Positions 15,713 to 25,700 of a DNA stretch of 64,000 nucleotides are shown here, one piece after another. The position numbers and the translations under genes were made by a program. The stretch lies in the NCBI GenBank assembly GCA_036405975.1, contig DASWWM010000013.1:44876-108875 (forward strand). Reading direction: 5' to 3'. The stretch's first letter is position 1. Every line of letters starts with the position of its first letter. The notes under the pieces were generated by a model. That model searched no databases. It saw only the letters and a list, made by a program, of their open reading frames with translations, and had not been told where the DNA came from. Source of the DNA: VEQN01 sp036405975. GTDB taxonomy: Bacteria; Patescibacteriota; Minisyncoccia; Phycocordibacterales; CAIZLB01.

Positions 15713-17587
15713 CTATACGCCTCCGCCTGCACCACCTCCACCTCCGCCGCCACCTGACGTCATTCCGGTGCCGACTCCTCGAATGGTATCGATGGTGTAC
15801 TGTGCCGTTCCTTCAGTCGTACATGACGTACCGCTGATGACTTGGCACTGGCTTCCGCTCTGCGTCGTGCCTCCGATCACATTGATGCCCGACTGGAAGA
15901 TGTTGTAGTTCGCGTGGAGCGTTGACTGGCCGTATTGGAACATCACCTGCATCGTCTGGTTCGTGGCAATGTCCTGGATTCCCAGAAGGATTGATCCGCT
16001 GCAGGTACAATATGTGACTTGGGTGATCTGGCCGCCAAAGTGGCTCGAGGCTCCGCTTCCTGTCGTTCCTCCGCCTGCACCACCTCCACCTCCGCCGCCA
16101 GAGCCACCACCGCCCCCTCCAAGAGCGCCACCGCCTCCTCCGAGCATGCTTGTAGGTCCGCCCATGCCGGTAAGCTGTTCAGAAATGGATTCGCTGCTGA
16201 CGTAATCATCCGTAAGGAGCTTTACAATAGGGTTAAGCCGCCGTTTGAGATCGAGGATGGGGTCTGCCATGGGCTTGTCGTCCTCTTCAGTTCCGCTGCC
16301 GCTTGAGCTTCCTCCCGAGCTTCCGCCAGATGTTGTCGACTGTCGCTGGGTACTTGTCGAAGTGGTTGCAGCAATGTATGCGTCGGGGTTGAGGAATCTG
16401 TTGATCCGGTCAGGGTCCTGGTTTACGAGAGGAGAAGCCGCATTCGGCAAATTGATTACATGCGTCAGCTGATCCGTGCTCGTTCCGACATTGTTCCTGA
16501 CCTTAATGAGCAGGTTAATGGCCATGCCCTTGTACTGGTTGAAGGCCCTCATATAGCTCGGAAGCGATCCCGGGATGAATCTGAGCGTCTCTCCGTCCGG
16601 AGAAGGCAGGTCATACAGCGTCCCGAGATTCGTGATTATGTTGTTTCCGAATAAGCTGAAATTCTTTCCTGTCAGAGTTATGGGGTCATTCATGTATATG
16701 GAGCTGGTCGGGTACACTTTCGAAAGTGTTGGAACCGGATTTGTCAGCGTAGCGCCTACAATGGTCCTGTCGATCGTGAGGACATTCGTGCCTGATGTGA
16801 CCATGCCATATGCGCTTGAGACGGCGAGGTGGTAATAGCCGTTTGGAAGCACTGGCGGAACAGTAAGCTGGATCTCATTTCGGTTTGCATTTGCCTTTAG
16901 GCCGGTGACGGGGAATTGTCCAAAATACACCGTATTCGAAGTCGGATGGAATCCTCGGCCATAGATGCTTATAGTCTGTCCCGGAACGGCTTTGTACACG
17001 GAGAACCCTACTATGCCAGTCTCGCTTGATCCCACGGTTGCGAGCTGGGCGGGCGTCAGGGTGAAGATCTTGTCGCCATTGTCAGTGACGATCGAGTACA
17101 GGAGGGACGGATCGATGGTGTTGTATGTCTGATTCGGGAACTGGTAGATCGGGTCATTGACGTTCTGTGCCGTCCCTGTCTGTTGGTTTCCTGGGGTTCC
17201 TGAAGGCGTGCCTCCTGCCGCAGAAATGAGCGCATTGAGCTTGGTTCTTGTGAACGAGCCCACATTGCCCGTAGGCTGTGTCAGGCCTGCAGGAGCCAGC
17301 ACTTCGGCCGAATAGAGGGTCTGGAAGCGCATCACGGCATCCCTGGTCTTCTGTCCAAAGTACGATGTCAGGTTTGAGTTCGACCCTGCTCCTGTTGCTG
17401 CTACCTGCGTCTGCGGGTGAGAGTTCAGGATCGTCTGGAGGTACTTCACGTCCGGGTCAACCGTCCTTCCGAATGTCAGATTCTGATTGAATCTGAAGCT
17501 TGTCGGAACGGTTTGTGCGATGAGCACTGCAGGTGATATCAGGGCGACTGCAAGCGTCGCAGCCAGTAATTTTGATGCGTAATTCAT
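15713..17587 (-). CDS. Secreted peptidoglycan-binding / IPT-domain protein with poly-Gly tracts
   Basis: 624 aa. A signal peptide covers residues 1-25 (AVALISPAVLIAQ). A PG-binding-type repeat runs about 38-120 (VDPDVKYLQTILN, TSYFGQKTRDAVMRFQTLY). Two IPT/TIG-like Ig folds follow (ISIYGRGFHPTSNTVYFG; ITLTGKNFSLFGNNI). A Ser/Gly linker and long poly-Gly tracts lie around 490-520 and at the very C-terminus. A Cys-bearing domain (TYCTCSG, SQCQVISGTSC) sits between the tracts. It is likely a cell-wall-attached surface protein. A minus-strand TATACT (17595-17600) ends 7 bases before ATG 17587; the upstream ATG 17614 lies before the promoter. Confidence 0.82.
   Translation of the reverse strand: MNYASKLLAATLAVALISPAVLIAQTVPTSFRFNQNLTFGRTVDPDVKYLQTILNSHPQTQVAATGAGSNSNLTSYFGQKTRDAVMRFQTLYSAEVLAPAGLTQPTGNVGSFTRTKLNALISAAGGTPSGTPGNQQTGTAQNVNDPIYQFPNQTYNTIDPSLLYSIVTDNGDKIFTLTPAQLATVGSSETGIVGFSVYKAVPGQTISIYGRGFHPTSNTVYFGQFPVTGLKANANRNEIQLTVPPVLPNGYYHLAVSSAYGMVTSGTNVLTIDRTIVGATLTNPVPTLSKVYPTSSIYMNDPITLTGKNFSLFGNNIITNLGTLYDLPSPDGETLRFIPGSLPSYMRAFNQYKGMAINLLIKVRNNVGTSTDQLTHVINLPNAASPLVNQDPDRINRFLNPDAYIAATTSTSTQRQSTTSGGSSGGSSSGSGTEEDDKPMADPILDLKRRLNPIVKLLTDDYVSSESISEQLTGMGGPTSMLGGGGGALGGGGGGSGGGGGGGAGGGTTGSGASSHFGGQITQVTYCTCSGSILLGIQDIATNQTMQVMFQYGQSTLHANYNIFQSGINVIGGTTQSGSQCQVISGTSCTTEGTAQYTIDTIRGVGTGMTSGGGGGGGGAGGGV
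15720..15752. repeat. 33-nt direct repeat, copy 1 (Gly-tract coding)
   Basis: Identical on reading to 16068-16100. It encodes the Gly-rich tract at the C-terminus of the surface protein. Confidence 0.8.
16068..16100. repeat. 33-nt direct repeat, copy 2
   Basis: Second copy, in the central poly-Gly tract of the same gene. A possible site of slippage or recombination. Confidence 0.8.
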
Positions 17588-17664
17588 AGAAAAAAGTATA
17601 GCATATGAGGCCATACTTTTTTCTGACTATCTTCATATTTTCAGCCGCAGATGCAGCCTTTCTC

Positions 17665-18411
17665 TTACCGGCGTGTCGTCGTCGCTGCGGTCGCAGTGGC
17701 CTTCTCAGTTTCAAGCCGTTCTGCCGCTGCCTTCGCTCGGTCTTCGTCTATCTTTTTGATCTCTGGAATCATCTCTCTGACTTCTTCAATCGTCTTGAAT
17801 CCTACGAATGCCTCGTCGTTGTATACGAGAGCCGGAAGCTCGGTCGGCTTGATGCCGTAGATCGACTTGAGCGTCTCAAGGGCACTGAGCTCGAGGTTCG
17901 TATCGAATGAGTAGATCCGCAGTTCCGGATATTGCTGTCGGAGATATGTGAGGACATATGACATCTTTTCGCATTCAGAACAGTCGCTTTTGTTTCCGTA
18001 GAAATACAGAATCGAGATGGGTTTCGTGCCCGTGCACTTCTGGCCAAGCTGCTGCATGAGGATCGAGTCCTTGATCTGGAGGAGCGAGTAGTACTTCTTT
18101 ACATATGTGAGCTCCTCGAGGTTGTTGGCGCTATTGTTCGACTCAAGGTACGAGAGCTTCGTCGCAAGGGAATTGAGTTCCTGCGAAAGGATCGAATCGC
18201 TCAGGTTCCTGCATGATGTTTCCTTGAGAAGGCTGAACTGCGTCTCTGAAGAGAGGAGGTCGAGTGAAATCTGATCCTGGACCGACTTCACGTCGGCGAT
18301 CCTCCTGCTGTCGAGCATGCTGTTCACATAGAGCATCGATCCGAAGATGATAGCCGTGATCAGGAAGGTCAGTAGGTACTTGCTCTTGTCCAATGTTTTT
18401 CTAGTGTTCAT
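17665..18411 (-). CDS. Membrane-anchored thioredoxin-fold protein
   Basis: 248 aa. One N-terminal membrane segment (YLLTFLITAIIFGSMLYV), a helical linker, then a thioredoxin-like domain beginning near PISILYFYGNKSDCSECEKM. The CSEC pair takes the place of the CxxC active site. TELPALVYNDEAFVGF gives the cis-Pro region. Likely an extracytoplasmic redox or disulfide-handling protein. It starts 40 bases after the glycosyltransferase stop and is probably in the same operon. ATG 18411 is chosen since the homology and membrane helix begin there. Confidence 0.75.
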   Translation of the reverse strand: MNTRKTLDKSKYLLTFLITAIIFGSMLYVNSMLDSRRIADVKSVQDQISLDLLSSETQFSLLKETSCRNLSDSILSQELNSLATKLSYLESNNSANNLEELTYVKKYYSLLQIKDSILMQQLGQKCTGTKPISILYFYGNKSDCSECEKMSYVLTYLRQQYPELRIYSFDTNLELSALETLKSIYGIKPTELPALVYNDEAFVGFKTIEEVREMIPEIKKIDEDRAKAAAERLETEKATATAATTTRR

Positions 18412-18451
18412 GTTTTTGTATTTATTAAATGCGATTCGATTCTTCTGATAA

Positions 18452-19696
18452 TTACCTCCAGGCAGCATCCCTGTTCCTGATCGTATTATATACGGATGTG
18501 ATCAGCCAGAGTGGGGAAATCAGGCTGTACAGGAGGAGGAAATAGACGATGTCCAGTATTCCGCTTTCCTTGATTCCCGCTATCCGCTTTCCGTACCAGA
18601 TGGCGAAGACGATAGTGCCGACTGCCAGCACGCCCAGGAAGAGCGATGACTGGATATTGTAGAGTACCCATTCGCTGGTAAATGACGGGAAACCTGCTGT
18701 CCAGTCGAATCCTACCACCCGAGCCTTTTCTATAGAGCTGGCTGCATTCTTTACAAAGCCGTACGCGTTCATGGCAAGGAAGATGAGTGATCCGATAATG
18801 CTGTACATGGCAAGGGGAAGCACAAGAAGGCCCAGGTTTCCGTACTTCGGATTAAGGATCATCTTTCGGTAGTCGATCGTATTCTGGATGAATCCTCCAG
18901 TCCATCGAACACGCTGCTTATACAGCTTATAGAGCGTTCGGGGGGCAACTGTATGCACGAGCGCCTTATGGGCATTCTTGATCTTGTAGTTATGATCTTG
19001 AAGTCGGAGTGCCATTTCAAGGTCCTCTGTATTGTGGGCATGCCGGTACGGTCCAACCTTGGCGAAGACTTCCTTTTTGAAAATAGAGAATGGTCCTGGC
19101 GTCACGTACTGCGCATCAAGCATTCCGAGAACTTTCCGGGTGAAGATTCCGAGGTGATATTCGGCGTTCTGGATCATGCCGAGCACGGAGTCCGAGTTCT
19201 TGATCTTGAGGGACGGAGTGACGGCCATGACGCCCTCTTCCTCGAAGTAGGGAAGAATATGGTTGAGGGCGTCGGGGTCGACGAATGAGTCGGCGTCAAG
19301 GCATCCAACGTACTCGCTTGTCGAATGCTCGATCGCATAGTTGAGGGCCGTGTACTTTCCGCCGTTCTCCTTCCGGTGAAGAAGGACTCGGGAGTTGTCC
19401 TTGAACTGCTGGACGATCTCCCATGTATTGTCCTTCGAACCGTCGTCAACGACCATGACTGAGAGCTTGTCCTGGGGGTAGTTCATGGCAAGAAGTGAAA
19501 GGACGGTTTTCGCAACGGTCTTCTCCTCATTGAAGATGGGGACAATGATGGTGACCGTCGGGTAGTCTTTGAGGGTCCGTTCTTCCTCAATGTCCATTTC
19601 TGACCGGTTCTCCAGAAGGGTCAAGATTAAAAAGACCTGGAAGTAGAGGACCAGGAACATGAAGGTATAGAGGAATCCCGTTAGAAATATATCCAT
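18452..19696 (-). CDS. Processive family 2 glycosyltransferase (PgaC/hyaluronan synthase-like)
   Basis: Predicted membrane enzyme polymerising or transferring sugars from nucleotide donors. N-terminal membrane helix, then a GT-A domain with TIIVPIFNEEKTV, VVDDGSKDNTW, CLDADSF (DxD), NTEDLEMALRL and the QRVRW motif (QxxRW) of processive synthases. Three C-terminal membrane segments follow. 414 aa, near the size of PgaC. ATG 19696 (MDIFLTG) is chosen because the longer frame to 19813 runs through a promoter (-35 TTGAAA 19808-19813, -10 TATTCT 19785-19790). Confidence 0.87.
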   Translation of the reverse strand: MDIFLTGFLYTFMFLVLYFQVFLILTLLENRSEMDIEEERTLKDYPTVTIIVPIFNEEKTVAKTVLSLLAMNYPQDKLSVMVVDDGSKDNTWEIVQQFKDNSRVLLHRKENGGKYTALNYAIEHSTSEYVGCLDADSFVDPDALNHILPYFEEEGVMAVTPSLKIKNSDSVLGMIQNAEYHLGIFTRKVLGMLDAQYVTPGPFSIFKKEVFAKVGPYRHAHNTEDLEMALRLQDHNYKIKNAHKALVHTVAPRTLYKLYKQRVRWTGGFIQNTIDYRKMILNPKYGNLGLLVLPLAMYSIIGSLIFLAMNAYGFVKNAASSIEKARVVGFDWTAGFPSFTSEWVLYNIQSSLFLGVLAVGTIVFAIWYGKRIAGIKESGILDIVYFLLLYSLISPLWLITSVYNTIRNRDAAWR

Positions 19697-19784
19697 GGAT
19701 TGTGATGTTGGGCGTGGCACGGGCGGTAGGCCCTGGGCGAGCCCTGGAGAAAGGGTTGCCCCTTGGCCTGGCTGCTGTTCTATA

Positions 19785-19813
19785 GAATATACAATATTTT
19801 GGGTTTTTTTCAA
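19785..19813 (-). promoter_or_regulatory. Promoter of the glycosyltransferase operon
   Basis: Minus-strand -35 TTGAAA and -10 TATTCT with a 17-base spacer. It implies an 80-base 5' leader. Confidence 0.55.
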
Positions 19814-19859
19814 GCATTTCGCCTCTTAAATTCATATGGCTTTCTGCTATACTGTCCCC

Positions 19860-20579
19860 ATGAATACTTCCGAAACAGGCCAGCCGAAAGGGCATTTGCA
19901 CCCTATTTCCCAGGTGATAAACGAGATAAACCGCATCTTCTCAGAGATGGGTTTCGAGGTTGCTGAGGGTCCTGAGATCGAAACCGAGTTCTATAACTTC
20001 GACGCGCTCGGTACGGCCAAGAATCATCCGTCTCGGGACATGCAGGACACCTTCTGGCTTAAGGCGGCCGGTGCCAATGGCGAGAAGCTCCTTCCTCGAA
20101 CTCACACTTCGGGCGTGCAGGTCCGGTTCTCAGAAACTCATAAGCCTCCGTTCAGGATAATTGCCCCTGGAAAGGTATTTCGAAATGAGGCAACGGACGC
20201 TACTCATGAAGCCGACTTCTATCAGGTCGAAGGAATGGTCGTCGCGGAAAAAGTATCGATGGCCGACCTTAAGGGGACGCTTCAGCGTTTCGCTCGGGAG
20301 TTCTTCGGTGCAGATACTGAAATCCGTTTCCGACCGAGCTATTTCCCATTCGTCGAGCCGGGCATCGAAGTCGATGTGAAGTTCAAAGGAAAGTGGCTTG
20401 AGGTTCTCGGCGCCGGCCTCACTCATCCGAACGTATTGAAGGCCGGCGGCCTCGATCCGGAAGTATGGCAAGGCTTCGCATTCGGAATGGGCCTCGACCG
20501 TCTCGTCATGCTCAAGTACGGCATTACCGATATCAGAAACCTTTACTCAGGAGACCTTAGATTCGTAAACCAATTTTAA
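19860..20579 (+). CDS. pheS: Phenylalanyl-tRNA synthetase alpha subunit, lacking the N-terminal coiled coil
   Basis: Catalytic subunit charging tRNA-Phe. 239 aa against about 327-350 usual. The class II motifs are present: motif 2 GKVFRNEATDATHEADFYQVEG and motif 3 GMGLDRLVMLKYGI. The protein begins at HPISQVINEINRIFSEMGF, where the catalytic core normally starts, so the about 85-residue N-terminal coiled coil that contacts the tRNA body is absent. TATACT (19848-19853) is 6 bases before ATG 19860, so no longer N-terminus is available from this promoter. pheT follows 3 bases on. Confidence 0.95.
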   Translation: MNTSETGQPKGHLHPISQVINEINRIFSEMGFEVAEGPEIETEFYNFDALGTAKNHPSRDMQDTFWLKAAGANGEKLLPRTHTSGVQVRFSETHKPPFRIIAPGKVFRNEATDATHEADFYQVEGMVVAEKVSMADLKGTLQRFAREFFGADTEIRFRPSYFPFVEPGIEVDVKFKGKWLEVLGAGLTHPNVLKAGGLDPEVWQGFAFGMGLDRLVMLKYGITDIRNLYSGDLRFVNQF

Positions 20580-20582
20580 ATC

Positions 20583-22652
20583 ATGCTCGTATCCTATAAC
20601 TGGCTTCAGAAATATTTCAAAGAACCGCTTCCTGAACCGGAAGCCCTTGCTGACATCATCACGATGGGCGTTTTCGAAGTTGAATCAGTCGAGAAGAAGA
20701 ATGCTATTGTCGAAGGTAAAAATGAAGATACGGTCATTGACGTAAAGGTTCTTCCTGACCGAAATCCATACTGCTTGTCGCATCGCTACGTTGCACAAGA
20801 GATCGCGGCTCTTCTTGATACTGAAATCGATCTTCCTGATATCGAGCATGTTCCTGTTCAGGAAACCGGACGCATTCTCGACGTACAGGTCGGCCCTGAT
20901 GTTCAGGCGAAGAATCTGTGCAAGCGATACGTTGGACGGGTTATTGAAGGTGTAACGGTTACTGATTCTCCACTCTGGCTCAAGTCTCAGCTTGAAGTTC
21001 TTGGCCAGCGGTCCATCAATTCGGTAGTAGACCTTACAAACTATGTGATGCTGGAAACAGGGCAGCCGCTCCATGCATTCGATGCCGATTTGGTTGAGGG
21101 TGCAGTCACGGTCAGATTCGCTGCGGAAGGGGAGAAGATCGTCATTCTTGATGGAACAGAGGTGAGCCTTACGGCTCAGGATATGGTCATTGCGGACGGT
21201 CTCGGCCCTCTTGCCATTGCAGGAGTCAAAGGCGGAAAGAGGGCCGAGGTTACAAAAGCCACTACGAACATCATCCTTGAGGCTGCATGCTTCGACGGCT
21301 CATCGGTCCGAAAGACATCGCAGCGAACGGGTATCCGAAACGATTCGTCAAAGCGATTCGAAAACTCCATTACTTCAGAGCGAGCAGGACTCGGCATGGC
21401 TTCGGTTACGTCTCAGATATTCCAGCTCAATCCGAACGCAGTAGTCGGTGCCGCAGTCGATGTGCACCTTGTGCCTGATACTGATACCATTCTTCATGCG
21501 AGCATTTCAAGAATAAATCAGCGACTCGGTCTCGATATTCCGAAAGATGCTATTTCTCATATCCTTACGCGATGCGGTCTCACTGTTTCGTACCATGAGG
21601 AAGACGAAGATGCGCTTCTTCTCTCTGTGCCTCCATATCGGTCTGATATCAGGATTCTCGAAGATGTCGCTGACGAAGTCGGACGAATCTACGGCTACAA
21701 TAAAGTTATTGGCGTCGAGCTTGCGGCGGGCGAGGGAAGGAGTATCAATGCCAATTTTTACAATCACAATCTGATCAGGAAGACGCTTCAGGAAAAAGGC
21801 TTCTCCGAAATCTGCACGTATACGCTCATGGATGTCGGAAGCGTTGCCATCCTGAATCCGCTCACTATCGAGAAAGGATTCATGCGAGAAGGGCTTTCGG
21901 ATACGATGGCAAAAAAGCTTCTTACCAATCTGAAGAATGCGGACTTGCTCGGCCTTAAGGAAATCAAGCTCTTCGAAATTGGAAAGATTTTCAGCATGGC
22001 TGATGGTTTACCGGCTTCAGGCAATGACGCTTCCGCCGCACAGGCACCGATCAATGAGCGATATTCGCTTGCGGTTGGAATCGCCCGATCAAAGAATCCT
22101 AAGGGCAATGATGCTGAGGCGGAGATAAAGTCGGTTGTCTCATCTGTGCTTCAGACGCTCGGTGTTGCTCCAGAAGAGGCGGCACGCGCATCAGCATCTG
22201 CACGAGTCCGAACAGCTGAAGGCGATGCCCAGACTCCATGCGCCGGCATCGTCGCCGAGATCGATCTCGATGACATCATCAAGGCTCTTCCAGAGCCTAA
22301 GTCTGACATCGAGATGCCCGCACTCTCGGATGCCTCATTCAAGATTATTTCAACGTATCCTTTCTCCGCGCGAGATGTTGCCGTGTTTGTGCCCGGGGAA
22401 GAAGGCTCCGCGACAGATGTCATAAACGTAATCGTAAATGCGCTGAATGAGGACCAGAGAAAACTTCTTGCGAATGCGACGCTTTTTGATACGTTCACAA
22501 AGAGAAAAGAGGATGAGCCTGTAAAAACTTCATATGCATACCGACTCGTATTTCAGTCTGACTCTCGGACCCTTACTGAGGATGAGGTGGTCGCGGCCAT
22601 GAAGGCCATTACAGACGCTCTTGCTGCACAAGTCGGTTGGGAAGTGAGGTAA
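20583..22652 (+). CDS. pheT: Phenylalanyl-tRNA synthetase beta subunit, lacking the EMAP-II-like domain
   Basis: 689 aa against about 795 in E. coli. The order seen is an N-terminal B1 start (MLVSYNWLQKYF...ITMGVFEVESVE), then B3/B4 (DRNPYCLSHRYVAQEIAALL; RSINSVVDLTNYVMLETGQPLHAFD), B5, the catalytic-like core, and a C-terminal FDX-ACB anticodon domain (YPFSARDVAVFVP...YRLVFQSDSRTLTEDEV). The OB-fold tRNA-bind domain that normally sits between residues 40 and 150 is missing: VESVE passes almost directly to the B3 region. It forms the alpha2-beta2 enzyme with PheS. Confidence 0.95.
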   Translation: MLVSYNWLQKYFKEPLPEPEALADIITMGVFEVESVEKKNAIVEGKNEDTVIDVKVLPDRNPYCLSHRYVAQEIAALLDTEIDLPDIEHVPVQETGRILDVQVGPDVQAKNLCKRYVGRVIEGVTVTDSPLWLKSQLEVLGQRSINSVVDLTNYVMLETGQPLHAFDADLVEGAVTVRFAAEGEKIVILDGTEVSLTAQDMVIADGLGPLAIAGVKGGKRAEVTKATTNIILEAACFDGSSVRKTSQRTGIRNDSSKRFENSITSERAGLGMASVTSQIFQLNPNAVVGAAVDVHLVPDTDTILHASISRINQRLGLDIPKDAISHILTRCGLTVSYHEEDEDALLLSVPPYRSDIRILEDVADEVGRIYGYNKVIGVELAAGEGRSINANFYNHNLIRKTLQEKGFSEICTYTLMDVGSVAILNPLTIEKGFMREGLSDTMAKKLLTNLKNADLLGLKEIKLFEIGKIFSMADGLPASGNDASAAQAPINERYSLAVGIARSKNPKGNDAEAEIKSVVSSVLQTLGVAPEEAARASASARVRTAEGDAQTPCAGIVAEIDLDDIIKALPEPKSDIEMPALSDASFKIISTYPFSARDVAVFVPGEEGSATDVINVIVNALNEDQRKLLANATLFDTFTKRKEDEPVKTSYAYRLVFQSDSRTLTEDEVVAAMKAITDALAAQVGWEVR

Positions 22653-22659
22653 ATTTCAC

Positions 22660-22699
22660 AATCTCGATTTCGAAATTGAGGATTAATGAGGTAATATAA
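22660..22699 (+). promoter_or_regulatory. Palindrome and probable promoter ahead of the giant surface protein
   Basis: The near-palindrome AATCTCGATTTCGAAATTGA at 22660-22679 continues to 22684. A -10 TAATAT follows at about 22694-22699, with TTCGAA 17 bases upstream as a weak -35. Confidence 0.4.
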
Positions 22700-22733
22700 A
22701 GGTATGTTGTTCTCGGAGGACGAGGTATTTTTT

Positions 22734-25700
22734 ATGCACCCAAAAAAGCGCAAGCCGAATCTGGCCAAAAGGATCGCATCTGCGGTCTTGATTGTTGCAC
22801 TGGCTCTGCCTGCATTGTTTGTAAGCCCTCAGGATGCGAAGGCTGCCGTGCTTGAAGGGTCGGCAAATGCCGCATATACGCTTGCGATGGGCCGGGATAA
22901 GGGCTTTGACGGTGTCGTTTCCAAGGTGATCTCGCTGTCAGATGGCAGTTTCATCGCAGGGGGATCTTTTGCTGCATACAATGGCCAGACCGCTCGGAGG
23001 CTTGCGAAAATATCCGCTTCCGGCACGCTTGATACTGATTTCAATATAAATTTAGGGACCGGTTTGCCAACGTCAAATAACGTATCTGACATAGCATTGC
23101 AGCCGGACGGCAAGCTGGTCATCATAGGAGGCTTCACCACATTCAATGGCGTAACGACGAACAGGATCATGAGGCTGAATGCTGATGGAACGAGGGATGC
23201 CACATTCTCGATTGGCACGGGGTTGAATGAATTTCCAAGAGAGGTGTCCGTCAGGTCCGACGGAAAGATTGTCGTTGCGGGAGATTTCACTTCATATAAT
23301 GGAACGAGCATAAATAGAATAGCTCTCCTGAACGCTGACGGGTCTCTCGATATGGCATTCAGGACCGCGCTTGGAACTGGTCCGAACGCGCTGCTTACTG
23401 CTGCGCATGTGCAGCCTGACCGAAAGATCGTAATAAGCGGAAATTTCACGTCAGTCGCCAGCACCTCTGTCAATAGAATTGCCCGGCTTAACGAGGACGG
23501 AAGCATCGACTCGGCATTCGTCGCCAATGTCGGTGCCGGAATTCCCTCGAATGCCGGTGCCGTGATCACCCTCTCTGACGGTCGGATCTTGTTGGGAGGA
23601 AGCTTCACGACATTCAATGGGTCCAGTACCGCGAGAGCTGTCAGGCTGAATTCGGACGGCACGATAAATGCGCTCTTCGCTTCCGGCTTCAACGGTTCGG
23701 TGTATGACTTCTTGGAGCTTTCAAACGGGCAGGTGATGGCAGCCGGAGTATTCTCCACTTATAGGGGTGTAACAAGAAGGGCGCTTGTGCTCATGAACGA
23801 AGACCTCACTGCCGATACTGCTTTTTCTGCAAATATCGGGAGCGGGTTTGTCGGTTCTGATTCTGTGAGCAGCGTGATTCGCCTGACGGACGGATCATTG
23901 GTATTCGCGGGAGGATTCAGCGAGGTATCTGCTCGGCAAATGGGAAACATTCTCAAGACTGATTCGGCCGGAGTAGTAGACAGGGATTTCGACCCGAACT
24001 TCGGATTCGGATTCAATGACCATGTCAGGTCCGCAATCCAGAGGCCGGATGGAAAAATCATATACATGGGAGCCTTTACTCGATTCTCAGACGAATCCAC
24101 GAGGCTGAACTCTGCCGTAGAGATGCTCGCACAGTTCGATTCTGCAAATGTACTCGATACGTCATTCGATACGAATATCGGCACGGGGTTCGAAGGGTCA
24201 TCGCCTCTCGGGGGTGCATTGCAGCCGGACGGCAAGCTGGTCATCATGGGAGGCTTCACCACATTCAATGGCGTAACGACGAACAGGATCATTCGCCTCA
24301 ATGAAGACGGAACAAGGGACGGATCGTTCATCATCGGAACGGGCTTCAACGGCTCGGTTTCCGCCGTCGCTCTTCAGCCTGACGGAAAAATTATTGCGGG
24401 CGGAAATTTCACCACATACCAGGGATCGAGCACTGCCCGTATCGCTCGGTTGAACAGCGATGGCAGCATAGACCAGACATTCAGGCAGAATGTCGGAACC
24501 GGCGCACCCGGAACGGTCAGCGCAATAGCCGTCCAGTCCGACGGAAAGATCGTGCTTGCCGGAACGTTCACCACTTTCAACGGAGTTACTGTGAATAGGG
24601 TTGTCAGGCTTGAGTCTGACGGAACCGTCGATGCGACGTTTACCTCGAATGCCGGAACCGCTTTCAGCTCTGGCGGAGTGGCTGCTCTTGCCCTTCAGTC
24701 TGACGGAAAGATCCTTGCTGTCGGTAGTTTCACCTCATACAAAGGTACCTCGGTAGGAGGGGTGGTTCGGATAAACTCAGACGGAACTTCTGATGCGGAC
24801 TTCAATCAGAACGTCGGTTCTGGCGCAACGGGCAGCGGTTCTGCAAGTACCGTGCTCGTTCAGCGTGACGGGAAAGTGGTCGTTGGCGGAGATTTCACGG
24901 TTTACAAGTCCGTGATCAGGAATAGGGTGGTGCGGTTGGAAGCAAATGGAACCGTAGATTCCACATTTTCGACAAATAACGGCAGCGGTTTTAACTATGC
25001 TGCGTACTCGCTCACTCTCCTGAACGATAACAATATATTGGCTGGAGGGAATTTCACGAGATCGGCAGGTACGTATGCGAACCGCGCATCTCTTCTGTTG
25101 GGCCCCGAAATGCCACCGCCGGATGTCCCTCCGCCAACCGACCTGGATGTTTCTTCTGATACGGGAAGGTCGAGCGTGGACAATATAACTTCTGATACCA
25201 CCCCGACATTCTCTGGAACGGCATCCACCTCGGCGTCTGTTTATTTGTACGGCGTCGCCACTACGACTGGACTGATCGGCACTGCCACTGCCGATGGTTC
25301 TGGAAATTACTCGGTGACATCCTCTCCTCTGGCCGATGGGACATATTCCATGGTTGTCGTGCAGGAACTATATGGCGTGCGTTCCGCAACATCTTCGCCG
25401 ATCAATGTAACCATTGACGCCACGGCCCCGTCGCTCTTCTCGCTGACTCCGTCAAATGGAGCGACGGGAGTGTCCGTATCTTCGTCCTTGCGAATCCGGT
25501 TGGATGAGAGCATCGCAACGACGTCTGGAACGGCCCGTCTGTACAGGGCTTCTGACGATTTCCTCGTCCAGTCAGCGTCCACTGCATCAAGCAGCGTATC
25601 CATTCAAAGCGGGCACAGTCTCGTATTCCAGCCTTCGCAGAATCTTTCGTATAACACTTCGTACTACGTGCTCATGGATGCCGGAGTCATCGGAGACATT

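Noticed and set aside
19697..19813. N-terminal extension of the glycosyltransferase (MKKTQNIV...)
   Set aside because: The stretch contains the predicted promoter and encodes Gln/Gly/Pro-rich sequence unlike a glycosyltransferase start.
22734..25080. CRISPR-like or satellite repeats in the giant gene
   Set aside because: The periodicity is in-frame protein repeats of 50-60 residues with diverged codons, not DNA repeats with spacers.
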